From Lutibaculum sp963816555 (GTDB lineage: Bacteria > Pseudomonadota > Alphaproteobacteria > Rhizobiales > Tepidamorphaceae), in assembly GCA_963816555.1 (NCBI GenBank), contig CAWFLD010000017.1, positions 1 to 64,000 on the forward strand: a DNA stretch of 64,000 nt, given 5' to 3'. How positions within the stretch are numbered: position 1 is the stretch's first letter; each line of letters begins with the position of its first letter. The notes beneath the pieces were generated by a model. That model did no database searches, had not been told where the DNA came from, and saw only the letters and a list, made by a program, of their open reading frames with translations. This document shows positions 44,639 to 53,893 of the stretch, piece by piece. The translations under genes were made by a program, and so were the position numbers.

Positions 44639-45593
44639 ATGTCCAGAGCCTTCGTCTTCCCTGGGCAAGGCAGCCAGTCCGTCGGCATGGGTCGCGAGAT
44701 CGCCGACACCTACCGAAGCGCCGGCGCCGTCTTCGACGAGGTCGACAACGCGCTCGGCGAGAGCCTGTCGGAGATCATCTGGAACGGCGGCGAGGACCGC
44801 CTGAGGCTGACGGCCAACGCGCAGCCGGCGCTGATGGCGGTGAGCCTCGCGACGCTGCGCGCGCTGGAGGAGGAGGGCGTCCGCCTCGCCGACGCGGCCG
44901 CCTTCGTCGCCGGCCATTCGCTCGGCGAGTATTCCGCGCTCGCCGCGGCCGGCTCCCTGTCGGTCACCGACACCGCGCGGCTGCTGCGCACGCGCGGCCG
45001 CGCCATGCAGGAGGCGGTGCCGGTCGGGCAGGGGGCGATGGCGGCGCTGCTCGGCATCGACCTCGAGGCGGCGACCAAGATCGCCGCCGAGGCCGCGCAG
45101 GGAGAGGTCCTCGAGCGCCGCGAACGACAATGCGCCGGGCCAGGTCGTCGTGAGCGGCGCCAAGGCCGCGGTCGAGCGCGCGATGGAGCTCGCCAAGGAG
45201 CGCGGCGCCCTCAAGGCCGTCGAGCTTCCGGTCAGCGCCCCGTTCCATTCCGCGCTGATGCAGCCGGCGGCCGACGTGATGGCCGAGGCGCTCGCGAAGG
45301 TCGACATCAAGGCGCCCGCCGTTCCGCTCGTCGCCAACGTGACGGCCGCGCCGGTGACCGATCCGGAAGAAATTCGCCGGCTGCTGGTCGAACAGGTGAC
45401 CGGCACGGTGCGTTGGCGCGAAAGCGTCATCCACATGGCCGGCGCAGGCGTGACCGAGCTCGTGGAGGTCGGTGCGGGGAAGGTCCTGTCGGGGCTCGCC
45501 AAGCGCATCGACCGTTCGGTCAAGGGCGTGCCCCTGAACACGCCCGCGGATATAAAGGCGTTCGCCGCTGCGATTCGCCAAAGCGAGGGATGA
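44639..45593 (+). CDS. fabD: Malonyl-CoA:ACP transacylase, one frameshift
   Basis: Loads malonyl units onto acyl carrier protein. The oxyanion motif is GQGSQ at 9-13, the catalytic nucleophile is S94 in AGHSLGEYSA, and the arginine that holds malonate lies in LLRTRGRAMQEA. After AAQGEVLE one surplus C near 45115 (GAG-C-GCC) breaks the frame. Its removal gives AANDNAPGQVVVSG and the rest, including the catalytic histidine in SAPFHSALM, to about 317 residues. It is first of the fab operon and only four bases before fabG. Being essential, it is almost certainly intact in the organism. Confidence 0.94.
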
Positions 45594-45597
45594 GACG

Positions 45598-46335
45598 ATG
45601 TTCGACCTGACGGGCAAGACGGCGCTCGTGACGGGCGCCTCCGGCGGTATCGGCGGGGCGATCGCCCGCGCGCTGCACGGCGCCGGCGCCACCGTCGCGC
45701 TCTCCGGCACGCGCGCCGAGGCGCTGCAGGGCGTTGCCGGCGAGCTCGGCGAGCGCGCGCACGTCCTGCCGTGCAACCTCGCCGACACCGCGGCCGTCGA
45801 CGCGCTCGTGCCGCAGGCGGAGGAGGCGATGGGCGAGCTCGACATCCTCGTCAACAATGCCGGCGTGACGCGCGACAACATCTTCATGCGCATGAAGGAC
45901 GAGGAGTGGCAGACGGTGCTCGACATCAACCTGTCCGCCGCCTTCCGCCTGATGCGCGCCTCGGTGAAGGGCATGATGCGCCGCCGGCGCGGCCGAATCA
46001 TCGGCATCACCTCGATCGTCGGCGTCACCGGCAATCCCGGCCAGGCGAACTACGCCGCCGCCAAGGCGGGCATGATCGGCATGTCGAAGTCGGTGGCCCA
46101 GGAGGTCGCCAGCCGGGGCATCACGGTGAACTGCATCGCGCCGGGCTTCATCGCCACGGCGATGACCGACGAGCTCAACGACAAGCAGCGCGAGACGATC
46201 CTCGGGCGGGTGCCGGCCGGCCGGCTCGGCACCTCCGAGGAGATCGCCGCGGCGGCGCTCTATCTGGCCAGCGACGAGGCCGCTTACGTGACGGGGCAGA
46301 CCCTGCATGTGAACGGCGGAATGGCAATGGTTTGA
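45598..46335 (+). CDS. fabG: 3-oxoacyl-ACP reductase FabG
   Basis: 245 residues, NADPH-dependent SDR of the fatty-acid elongation cycle. Cofactor loop TGASGGIGGAIARALH at about 13-28, NNAGVTRDNIFMRMKDEEW with the FabG-typical continuation, and the catalytic Ser-Tyr-Lys in ITSIVGVTGNPGQANYAAAKAGM. The end APGFIATAMTDEL and the terminal VTGQTLHVNGGMAM are standard. The frame is intact. It is followed by a 219-base gap before acpP in which no gene is seen; that gap may hold the acpP promoter. Confidence 0.96.
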   Translation: MFDLTGKTALVTGASGGIGGAIARALHGAGATVALSGTRAEALQGVAGELGERAHVLPCNLADTAAVDALVPQAEEAMGELDILVNNAGVTRDNIFMRMKDEEWQTVLDINLSAAFRLMRASVKGMMRRRRGRIIGITSIVGVTGNPGQANYAAAKAGMIGMSKSVAQEVASRGITVNCIAPGFIATAMTDELNDKQRETILGRVPAGRLGTSEEIAAAALYLASDEAAYVTGQTLHVNGGMAMV

Positions 46336-46554
46336 GTGGGTTGGCGGAAGCATGCGGATGCCTTGCACAAGGCGGCGCGGCTTCTGGCCAAGCCCGGAAA
46401 AGTGTGTTACTAGCCGCCAAACTCCAGGCGATTAGACAGGAATTGCGTCTGGTGCTGTGGATACGGCAAGCTCGACTGGAGCGCCCCTCGCCGTATATCC
46501 CAGAGCTTCACGGCAACACGACTGGATGACTAGGCTTCGTTCGAGGAAGACAGA

Positions 46555-46791
46555 ATGAGTGATATCGCGGAACGCGTGAAAAAGATCGTTGTCGAGCATC
46601 TCGGCGTGGAGCCGGAGAAGGTGACCGACAACGCCAGCTTCATCGACGATCTGGGGGCCGACAGCCTGGACACCGTCGAGCTCGTCATGGCCTTCGAGGA
46701 AGAGTTCGGCGTCGAGATTCCCGACGACGCGGCCGAGACGATCCTCACGGTCGGCGACGCCGTGCGCTTCCTCGAGAAGAACACAGACTGA
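46555..46791 (+). CDS. acpP: Acyl carrier protein
   Basis: 78 residues, highly acidic. The 4'-phosphopantetheine attachment serine is S37 in LGADSLDTVELVMAFEEEF. It carries growing acyl chains in fatty-acid synthesis. Base composition is less GC-rich and codons are clean, as for a highly expressed gene. It is preceded by GAGGAAGACAGA (ribosome binding). It lies between fabG and fabF, the classical order. Confidence 0.98.
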   Translation: MSDIAERVKKIVVEHLGVEPEKVTDNASFIDDLGADSLDTVELVMAFEEEFGVEIPDDAAETILTVGDAVRFLEKNTD

Positions 46792-46839
46792 CGCCGCTTG
46801 AGCGTTGGTTCCCCGAACGAGAGTTGCGCTGACGTTGGT

Positions 46840-48106
46840 ATGCGACGAGTCGTCATAACGGGCATGGGTATGGTGACGCCGCTGGGTTGCGGCGTCGAAC
46901 ATACATGGCGCAATCTTCTCGCCGGGAAGAGCGGCGCGCGGAAGATCGATGATTTCGATGTTTCCGACATTCCATCCAAGATCGCCTGCCGGATTCCGCG
47001 CGGCGACGGGTCGGACGGGACGTACAATCCCGACGACTGGATGGAGCCGAAGGAACAGCGCAAGGTCGACGACTTCATCGTCTTTGCGCTCGCCGCGGCC
47101 GATCAGGCGCTCGAGGATGCCGGCTGGCATCCCAAGAGCTACGAGGACCAGATCACGACGGGCGTGCTCGTCGGGTCGGGCATCGGCGGGCTGTACGGGA
47201 TAGAGCAGGGCGCTCTGACCCTGAAGGAGAAGGGTGCTCGCCGTCTGAGCCCGTTCTTCATTCCCGGCCGCCTCATCAACCTCGCCTCCGGCTACATCTC
47301 CATCCGGCACGGCCTCAAGGGGCCGAATCACGCCGTGGTCACGGCGTGCTCGACGGGCGCGCATGCGATCGGCGACGCCTCGCGGCTGATCGGCCTGGGC
47401 GATGCGGACGTGATGGTCGCCGGCGGCACCGAGGCGCTCGATCTGCCGCATCGCCATGGCCGGCTTCTCCGCCTGCCGGGCGCTGTCGACCGGGTTCAAC
47501 GACGAGCCGCAGAGGGCGTCGCGCCCCTACGACAAGGATCGCGACGGCTTCGTCATGGGCGAGGGCGCGGGCCTCGTCGTGCTCGAGGAATACGAGCACG
47601 CCAAGGCGCGCGGCGCGAAGATCTATGCCGAGGTCGTCGGCTACGGCATGTCGGGCGACGCCTACCACATCACCGCTCCGGCCGAGGATGGCGACGGCGC
47701 CTATCGCTGCATGCGGGCGGCGATCCGGCGCGCGGAAGTCGATCCTTCCGAGATCGACTACGTGAACGCGCACGGCACCTCGACGCCGCTCGGCGACGAG
47801 ATCGAGCTCGGCGCGATCACGCGCCTGTTCGGCAATGCCGCCGCCAAGCTCGCCATGTCCTCGACCAAGTCGGCGATCGGGCACCTCCTCGGTGCGGCGG
47901 GCTCCGTCGAAGCGATCTTTTCGGCGCTCGCGATCCGGGACAATATCGTCCCGCCGACTCTCAATCTCGACTCACCGTCCGTGGAGACGGAGATCGATCT
48001 GGTTCCGCACGTCGCGAAGGAACGTGAAGTCAACGTCGTGCTCAGCAACTCCTTCGGGTTTGGCGGCACGAATGCTTCGCTCGTCCTGCGGCGCGTTCCG
48101 GACTAG
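46840..48106 (+). CDS. fabF: 3-oxoacyl-ACP synthase II, one frameshift
   Basis: Condenses malonyl-ACP with acyl-ACP. The nucleophile C170 lies in VVTACSTGAHAIGDA. After GGTEA the frame breaks because of one surplus C near 47443 (GCG-C-TCG). Removal restores SICRIAMAGFSACRALSTGF and the rest, with both catalytic histidines in VNAHGTSTPLGD and STKSAIGHLLGAAGS, for about 421 residues, the normal size. ATG 46840 gives the family start MRRVVITGMGMVTPLG. The end is GFGGTNASLVLRR. Confidence 0.94.
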
Positions 48107-48196
48107 GGCGCTCTTCCGCCACGACCGCCGGGACCGCCGTATTGCCGTAATCGCAGGCGACGGTCCGGTGGCCGGTCTGCTGCTGCGAGGTCACGG

Positions 48197-49390
48197 GTGA
48201 ACGACAAGAATACGTCTGGGGGAGACACCGGATCCAGGGCTGCTCCGCGCAGTCCCAGGGAGGCGATCCAGCCGGAGCCGGCGCCGGGACCGCCCGGCGC
48301 GTCGCGGCGCGCACGGCACCCGGTGATCGTGGCCCTGAGCGGCGTCTTCACCTTCCTTCTTCTCCTGATCATCGCGGCCGGAGCCGTGTTCTACGCCGGC
48401 TCGGTGCAGTTCGAGGCGGCGGGACCGCTCCAGCAGCCGCGCACCGTGGTCGTGCCGCGCGGGCAGGGCACGCGGGAGATCGCCCAGCTTCTCGAGCGCG
48501 AGGGCGTGATCGACCAGTCGTGGATCTTCGTCGGCGGTCTCCTGATGGAGAAGGCGCAGGGCGAGCTGAAGGCCGGGGAGTATCTCTTCCCGGAGCACGC
48601 CAGCATGCGCGACGTCATGGACATCCTGATCAGCGGCAAGGCGATCCTCCATGCCGTCACGGTGCCCGAAGGCTACACGAGCCAGCAGGTCGTCGAGACC
48701 CTGCGCAACGACCCGGTCCTCGTCGGCAGCGTCGACGACGTCCCCGCCGAGGGGAGCCTGCTGCCTGAGACCTACAAGTTCACGCGCGGCACGACCCGCA
48801 AGCAGATGCTCGAGCGCATGCAGAGCGCCCACGACCAGCTCGTCTCGACGCTGTGGGAGAAGCGCTCCCCCGACCTGCCGCTCGAGACGCCGGAGGAGCT
48901 CGTGATCCTCGCCTCCATCGTGGAGAAGGAGACGGGCAAGGCCGACGAGCGCCCGCGCGTCGCGGCCGTCTTCCTCAACCGCCTGCGCCAGGGCATGAAG
49001 CTGCAGTCGGACCCGACGATCCTCTACGGCCTCTACGGCGGAAGCGCCTTCGAGGAGCCGCGCTCGATCACCCGCAGCCAGCTCGACGAGCCGAACCCCT
49101 ACAGCACGTACCAGATCAAGGGGCTGCCGCCGACGCCGATCGCCAATCCGGGCCGCGCCGCGCTCGAGGCCGTCGCCAATCCCTCCCGCACGGAAGAGCT
49201 CTATTTCGTGGCCGACGGCACCGGCGGCCACGTCTTCTCGGAGACGCTCGACGAGCACAACCGCAACGTCTCGAAGTGGCGCAAGATCGAGAAGCAGCGT
49301 GGGACGAGACTCCGGCAACGGGTCCGGCGCCGCCGGGCAGTAGCGCCGCCCCGGCGGCCGAGGCTTGCCGGGCTTCCGGCACCGCGATAG
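48197..49390 (+). CDS. mltG: Endolytic transglycosylase MltG, C-terminus doubtful
   Basis: 397 residues as read. A cytoplasmic Pro/Arg-rich N-terminus, one membrane helix at about 43-65, then the YceG domain. LEREGVIDQSWIFVGGLL and PEGYTSQQVVETL are typical. The catalytic glutamate is in SIVEKETGKADERPRVAAVF, followed by LQSDPTILYGL. MltG cuts nascent glycan strands and sets their length. After KWRKIEKQR the reading becomes arginine-rich. Dropping one G from the GGG at 49301-49303 gives GRDSGNGSGAAGQ and a stop at 49341-49343, a more natural end. The start follows the fabF stop by 90 bases. Confidence 0.9.
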   Translation: MNDKNTSGGDTGSRAAPRSPREAIQPEPAPGPPGASRRARHPVIVALSGVFTFLLLLIIAAGAVFYAGSVQFEAAGPLQQPRTVVVPRGQGTREIAQLLEREGVIDQSWIFVGGLLMEKAQGELKAGEYLFPEHASMRDVMDILISGKAILHAVTVPEGYTSQQVVETLRNDPVLVGSVDDVPAEGSLLPETYKFTRGTTRKQMLERMQSAHDQLVSTLWEKRSPDLPLETPEELVILASIVEKETGKADERPRVAAVFLNRLRQGMKLQSDPTILYGLYGGSAFEEPRSITRSQLDEPNPYSTYQIKGLPPTPIANPGRAALEAVANPSRTEELYFVADGTGGHVFSETLDEHNRNVSKWRKIEKQRGTRLRQRVRRRRAVAPPRRPRLAGLPAPR

Positions 49391-49461
49391 TGTCGCCCGC
49401 GCGGCGTGGGGGACACGCCGCCTTCCCGCTTCCCGTTCCTCCTGACACTGGTTCGACGCGC

Positions 49462-50347
49462 ATGGCCCTTGCGAGCATGACCGGCTTTTCCGGCGCCGAA
49501 GGCGCCGCCGGCGACTTCCGTTGGCGCTGGGAGCTTCGCTCCGTCAACAATCGCGGCCTCGACATCAGGCTGCGGCTCGGCACCGGCTGGGACCGTCTCG
49601 AGCCGACGCTCCGGCAGCGCCTGCAGAAGCGCATCGCGCGCGGCTCGGTTTCCGCGAACCTGAACTTCCACCGCCAGGCCTCGTCGGGCGGCGTCGTCAT
49701 CAACGACGAGGCGCTCGAGCTCGTGCTGTCGGCCGCGCTTGCGCTCTCCACGCGGGCCAACCTGCCGGCGCCGACGCCCGAAGGGCTCCTGGGGCTGCGC
49801 GGCGTGCTCGAGGCCGAGGAGCAGGTCGGCCAGGAGGTCGGCGAGGAGGTCGAGGGCGCGATCGTCGACAGCTTCGACGAGGCCGTGAGCGCGCTGATCG
49901 AGGCGCGCGAGACGGAAGGCGCGCGCCTGAAGCGAGATCATCGAGGGCCAGCTTTCCCGCATCGCGGAGCTGACGGAGGCGGCCGAGAACTCGCCGGCGC
50001 GGCAGGCCGAGGCGATCCGAGAGCGTCTCGCGGCGCAGCTCGAGACGCTGCTCGGCGCGAGCCCCGCCCTCGATCCCCAGCGGCTTCACCAGGAGGCGGC
50101 GCTGCTGGCGAGCAAGGCCGACGTGCAGGAGGAGCTCGACCGGCTCAAGGCGCACGTGGCGTCCGGCCGCGAGCTTCTCGCCGAGGGCGGCGCGGCCGGG
50201 CGGCGGCTCGATTTCCTGGCGCAGGAGTTCGGCCGCGAATCGAACACGCTGTGCTCCAAGTCGAACGACGTCGGCCTGACGGCCATCGGCCTCGAGCTCA
50301 AGGCCGTCGTCGACCAGTTGCGCGAACAGGTGCAGAACCTTGCGTGA
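49462..50347 (+). CDS. yicC: YicC family endoribonuclease-like protein, one frameshift
   Basis: About 294 residues when corrected. MALASMTGFSGAEG is the classic YicC start; ELRSVNNRGLDIRLRL follows and then NLNFHRQ. After EGARLK one surplus C near 49933 (AAG-C-GAG) breaks the frame; removal gives EIIEGQLSRIAELTEAAENS. DFLAQEFGRESNTLCSKSNDV and AVVDQLREQVQNL close the DUF1732 domain. YicC is reported as an endoribonuclease affecting small-RNA turnover. It is followed at once by gmk, the common alphaproteobacterial order mltG-yicC-gmk. Confidence 0.93.
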
Positions 50348-50351
50348 GGGC

Positions 50352-50999
50352 GTGACGGACGTGCCGGAGCGCCGCGGGCTCATCCTGGTGCTGTCGTCGC
50401 CCTCGGGCGCCGGCAAGACGAGCATCTCGCGCGCCCTTCTCGCGCAGGAGGCCGAGAGCGGCCACCGCATCGACCTGTCGATCTCGGTGACGACCCGGCC
50501 GCGCCGGCCGAGCGAAGTCGAGGGCGTCCACTACCATTTCCACAGCGTCCGCCAGTTCGAGGCGATGCGCGACAGGGGCGAGCTCCTGGAGTGGGCCGAG
50601 GTTCACGGCAACTGGTACGGCACGCCGCTCGAGCCGGTCGAGCAGGCGCTGGGGCAGGGCGAGGACGTTCTGTTCGACATCGACTGGCAGGGCACGCGCC
50701 AGGTCGAGCAGGCGATGCCCGAGGATGTCGTGACCGTGTTCATCCTGCCGCCGTCGATCGACGAGCTGCGGGCGCGGCTCGAACGCCGCGCCGAAGACGA
50801 TCCAGATGTCATCGCCCGGCGCCTGAAGAACGCGCGCGACGAGATCCAGCACTGGCGCGAGTACCAGTACATCGTCGTCAACCGCGATCTCGAGGAGAGC
50901 GTCGAGGCCGTCCGCTCTATCCTGCACGCCGAGCGCCAGAGGCGCGACCGCCAGCCCCAGCTGCAGGCGCTGGCCGAGAGGCTCGTCAGCGCCGACTGA
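50352..50999 (+). CDS. gmk: Guanylate kinase
   Basis: About 215 residues. Converts GMP to GDP with ATP. P-loop SSPSGAGKTSISRAL at about 14-28. GMP-binding residues lie in SVTTRPRRPSEVEGVHYHF. DIDWQGTRQVEQAMPEDVV is the conserved core, followed by the lid RRLKNARDEIQHW. Start choice: GTG at 50352 (MTDVPERRGLILV). A TTG at 50340 overlapping yicC is possible, and neither has a strong ribosome binding site. The 3' end overlaps rsmA by 14 bases, tail to tail. Confidence 0.95.
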   Translation: MTDVPERRGLILVLSSPSGAGKTSISRALLAQEAESGHRIDLSISVTTRPRRPSEVEGVHYHFHSVRQFEAMRDRGELLEWAEVHGNWYGTPLEPVEQALGQGEDVLFDIDWQGTRQVEQAMPEDVVTVFILPPSIDELRARLERRAEDDPDVIARRLKNARDEIQHWREYQYIVVNRDLEESVEAVRSILHAERQRRDRQPQLQALAERLVSAD

Positions 51000-51837
51000 G
51001 GGCCTCGGCGGCGCGGCAGAGCCGCAGGAAGCCGTCGACCTCCACGTCCTCCGCCCGCTCGGTGCCGGGTATCCCGGCTGCCTCCAGCACCTCCTCGGCG
51101 TTCGGGAGCGCCGTCTTCAGGCTCGAGCGGAGCATCTTGCGGCGCTGCCCGAAGGCCGCCGCCGTGATGCGGGCGAGGGCGCCGGGCGCAATGCCCTCCG
51201 GCATTTGCCGCGGCACGATCTGGACGACCGAGGAGGTGATCTTGGGCGGCGGCGTGAAGGCGCGCCGGTCGACGTCGAACAGGATCCGCGGCGTGCTGCG
51301 CCACTGCGCGAGCACCGACAGCCTGCCGTATTCCTTCGCTCCCGGCGCCGCGACGAGGCGCTCCGCCACCTCCTTCTGGAACATCAGCGTCAGCGAGTCC
51401 CACCACGGCGGCCAGGCCTCGCTCGACAGCCAGTTCACCAGAAGAAGCGTGCCGACATTGTAGGGCAGGTTGGCCGCGATACGTGCCGGACCCTCGATCC
51501 GGGCGGCGACGTCGAGATCGGTCGCGTCGCCCTGGACGACCTCCAGTCGACCGGGAAAGGCCTCGACGAGCTCCTGCAGCGCCTCGACGCAGCGGGCATC
51601 CTTCTCCACGGCGATCACCCGTGCCGCGCCCTCGACGAGCAGGGCGCGCGTGAGGCCGCCGGGACCGGGGCCGATCTCGACCACGGTGGCGCCCTCGAGC
51701 GGCCCGGCGGCGCGGGCGATGCGGCGCGTCAGGTTCTGGTCGAGCAGGAAGTTCTGGCCGAGCGACTTGCGCGCCTGCAAATCGTACCGGCGGATCACGT
51801 CGCGCAGCGGCGGGAGCTCGGGTTCGGCGGCGCTCAC
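50986..51837 (-). CDS. rsmA: 16S rRNA dimethyladenosine transferase
   Basis: 283 residues, methylating two adenosines in the 3' hairpin of 16S rRNA. SLGQNFLLDQNLTRRIA leads into the SAM motif EIGPGPGGLTRALL. The catalytic NLPYNVGTLLL motif and GALARITAAAFGQRRKMLR complete the family pattern. The start is GTG at 51837, sharing GTGA with the pdxA stop. The surA-pdxA-rsmA order is the normal proteobacterial one. Confidence 0.96.
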   Translation of the reverse strand: MSAAEPELPPLRDVIRRYDLQARKSLGQNFLLDQNLTRRIARAAGPLEGATVVEIGPGPGGLTRALLVEGAARVIAVEKDARCVEALQELVEAFPGRLEVVQGDATDLDVAARIEGPARIAANLPYNVGTLLLVNWLSSEAWPPWWDSLTLMFQKEVAERLVAAPGAKEYGRLSVLAQWRSTPRILFDVDRRAFTPPPKITSSVVQIVPRQMPEGIAPGALARITAAAFGQRRKMLRSSLKTALPNAEEVLEAAGIPGTERAEDVEVDGFLRLCRAAEALSRR

Positions 51838-52862
51838 CGCTCGCTCGTCGCGGTCAGCCGGTCGGCGAGGCGCAGGGCCTCGACGAGGCTTCTGGGGCTG
51901 GCGGTGCCGCGGCCGGCGAGCGACAGCGCGGTGCCATGATCGGGCGAGGTGCGCACGAAAGGCAGGCCGAGCGTGACGTTGACGGCGCGGTCGAAGGCCA
52001 GCGTCTTCACCGGGATGAGCCCCTGATCGTGATACATCGTGAGGACGGCGTCGTAGCCGGAGCGCGCCTCCGGGTGGAACAGCGTGTCGGCAGGGTAGGG
52101 GCCCCGCGCGTCGATCCCCTTGCCGCGCAGTTCGTCTATCGCCGGTGCGATGACGTCGCGGTCCTCCGTGCCGATCGTGCCGCCTTCGCCGGCGTGCGGG
52201 TTGAGCCCCGTCAGGGCCAGGCGGGGCGAGGCGATGCCGAACCGCTTCGTCAGGTCGCGGGCGACGATTTCCGCCGTCTCGACGATCAGGACCCTGGTGA
52301 GAAGCCGCGGCACCTCGCGGAACGGCACGTGGATCGTCACCGGCACGGCCTTGAGCTCGTCGCAGGCGAGCATCATCACGGGCCGCACCTGCCCCTCGAC
52401 CCCGTCGAAGCTCGCCGCGAGCTCGCCGAGAAACTCGGTGTGCCCGGGAAAGCCGAAGCCGGCGGCGTAGAGATTGTCCTTCTGGATCGGCGGCGTCACG
52501 ACGGCACGCGCGCCGCCGGACCTGACGAGCTCGACGGCCTCGGTGATCGACTCCACGACCGAGGGCGCGTCCTCCGGCGATGGCCGGCCCGCCTCTCCGC
52601 GCGCCACGGGCTGGCGCAGCTCGATCACCGGCAGGCCCGTGTCGAACACCGACGCCGCGTCCGCGGCCGAGGCGACCGCCTCGACCCCGGCCGTGACCCC
52701 GGCCTCCGCGAACCGGCGTCGCAGGAAGTCGGGATCGCCTATGCAGAGGAAGGGGGGAAGGGAGAGGGCCCGGCGATCGCGCCAGGCCATGCCGACGAGC
52801 TCCGGCCCTATGCCGCCGGGCTCTCCGAGCGTCACCGCAAGCGGAATGTCGGAAGGGCTCAT
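51834..52862 (-). CDS. pdxA: 4-hydroxythreonine-4-phosphate dehydrogenase
   Basis: 342 residues, acting in vitamin B6 synthesis. LAVTLGEPGGIGPEL opens the protein. Metal-binding histidines are seen in GFPGHTEFL, LTGLNPHAGEGG and TMYHDQGLIPVK, each in the expected place. The end RTSPDHGTALSLAGRG is conserved. It is ten bases after surA and overlaps rsmA by four, forming surA-pdxA-rsmA. Confidence 0.96.
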   Translation of the reverse strand: MSPSDIPLAVTLGEPGGIGPELVGMAWRDRRALSLPPFLCIGDPDFLRRRFAEAGVTAGVEAVASAADAASVFDTGLPVIELRQPVARGEAGRPSPEDAPSVVESITEAVELVRSGGARAVVTPPIQKDNLYAAGFGFPGHTEFLGELAASFDGVEGQVRPVMMLACDELKAVPVTIHVPFREVPRLLTRVLIVETAEIVARDLTKRFGIASPRLALTGLNPHAGEGGTIGTEDRDVIAPAIDELRGKGIDARGPYPADTLFHPEARSGYDAVLTMYHDQGLIPVKTLAFDRAVNVTLGLPFVRTSPDHGTALSLAGRGTASPRSLVEALRLADRLTATSER

Positions 52863-52872
52863 GCGAGGGGGA

Positions 52873-53814
52873 TCAGCGGCGCTCGATGACGGCGGCCTGC
52901 TTCAGATCGATCAGCAGCCGCCGCGACAGCCGCTGGCCCTCCTCGTTCAGCATCTCCGAGCGGATCTCGTTCTGCGCCGCGACGGTGTCCTGGACCTCCT
53001 CGCGCTGGCAGACGCCGATCACCTGCACGCCCTTGTCGATCTTGTCGGGGGGCGAGGCCTTGCCGATGGGAATGCCCGCCAGACGCTTCTGAAGCTCCTC
53101 CGGCAGGTCGGTCGAGCTGCGGCGCATCTCGTCCTGGACCACGGTGTCGCGGAAGTTCTTCGCGAGCTCGCGCGCCTTGTCGCACCCCGGGAACTGCTGG
53201 CTGTAGCGCGAGGCGTCCTGCATGCGCTGGCGGATATAGGCCTGCGAGCTGCCGTCGGGGATCACGAAGATGGTCGGCAGGAGCGTGTAGCGATAGCTCG
53301 TGGACTTCGCCTCCTCGCCCCGCTTCGACAGCTCCGCCTGCACGTCGGTGTCGCGGATGTTGACCTCGCGGCGCATCTGGCTGCGCACGACGTCGCGCCA
53401 GGCCAGGTCGGCGCGCAGCCGGCGCTTGAGCGTCTCCGGGTTGACGCCGTTCTGGCTCAGAGCCTGCGACAGCTGCGAGGGGCTGAGCTTCACGCGGGTC
53501 GCGATGTTGGCGTAGGCCTGATCGACCTCCGCCTCGTCGGCGGAGATGCCGAGGCGACCGGCCGCCTGCTGCTTCAGCTTCTCTTCGATCAGCTCGTCGA
53601 TGGCCTGCTGGCGGGTTCCCTTTCCGCCGCTCGTCAGGCGGATGAGGGAGGTGCGCTGCTTCACGTCGTACTCGGTGACCGGGTCGTCGTTGACCAGCAC
53701 GACGATCGACGACGCCCAGGCCGTGCCGGCGAGCGGCACCCCGGGCACGGCCGGAAGGCACGAGGCGGCGAGGGCGACGAGCGTCGCCAGCGTGATGCGT
53801 TTGAGAGTGTTCAT
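52873..53814 (-). CDS. surA: SurA N-terminal domain peptidyl-prolyl isomerase-like chaperone
   Basis: 313 residues, shorter than E. coli SurA. A signal peptide spans about 1-35 (LATLVALAASCLPAV, ending near AWAS). The chaperone module reads IVVLVNDDPVTEYDVKQRTSLI, AIDELIEEKLKQQ, and ALSQNGVNPETLKRRLRADLAWRDVV. The rest is weakly like a single parvulin domain (YRYTLLPTIFVIPDG and later LPEELQKRLAGIPIG), without the clear second parvulin repeat. It likely escorts outer-membrane proteins including LptD, whose gene lies directly upstream. Confidence 0.9.
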   Translation of the reverse strand: MNTLKRITLATLVALAASCLPAVPGVPLAGTAWASSIVVLVNDDPVTEYDVKQRTSLIRLTSGGKGTRQQAIDELIEEKLKQQAAGRLGISADEAEVDQAYANIATRVKLSPSQLSQALSQNGVNPETLKRRLRADLAWRDVVRSQMRREVNIRDTDVQAELSKRGEEAKSTSYRYTLLPTIFVIPDGSSQAYIRQRMQDASRYSQQFPGCDKARELAKNFRDTVVQDEMRRSSTDLPEELQKRLAGIPIGKASPPDKIDKGVQVIGVCQREEVQDTVAAQNEIRSEMLNEEGQRLSRRLLIDLKQAAVIERR

Positions 53815-53893
53815 CTCGCAACCGGTATGTGTGGGCTTTGGCTGCTCTTGCCGTGCGAACGCGTCGATATCAAGGCAATGGCCGCGTTCGCGC

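Noticed and set aside
45115..45115. Programmed +1 frameshifting in fabD, fabF, purF and others
   Set aside because: Contexts share no slippery codon, stop codon or stimulatory structure, and the number of sites is far beyond any known bacterial case. Residual sequencing insertions are simpler.
46336..46554. A small gene between fabG and acpP
   Set aside because: No frame has a start with a ribosome binding site and plausible composition. It is more likely a leader or promoter region.
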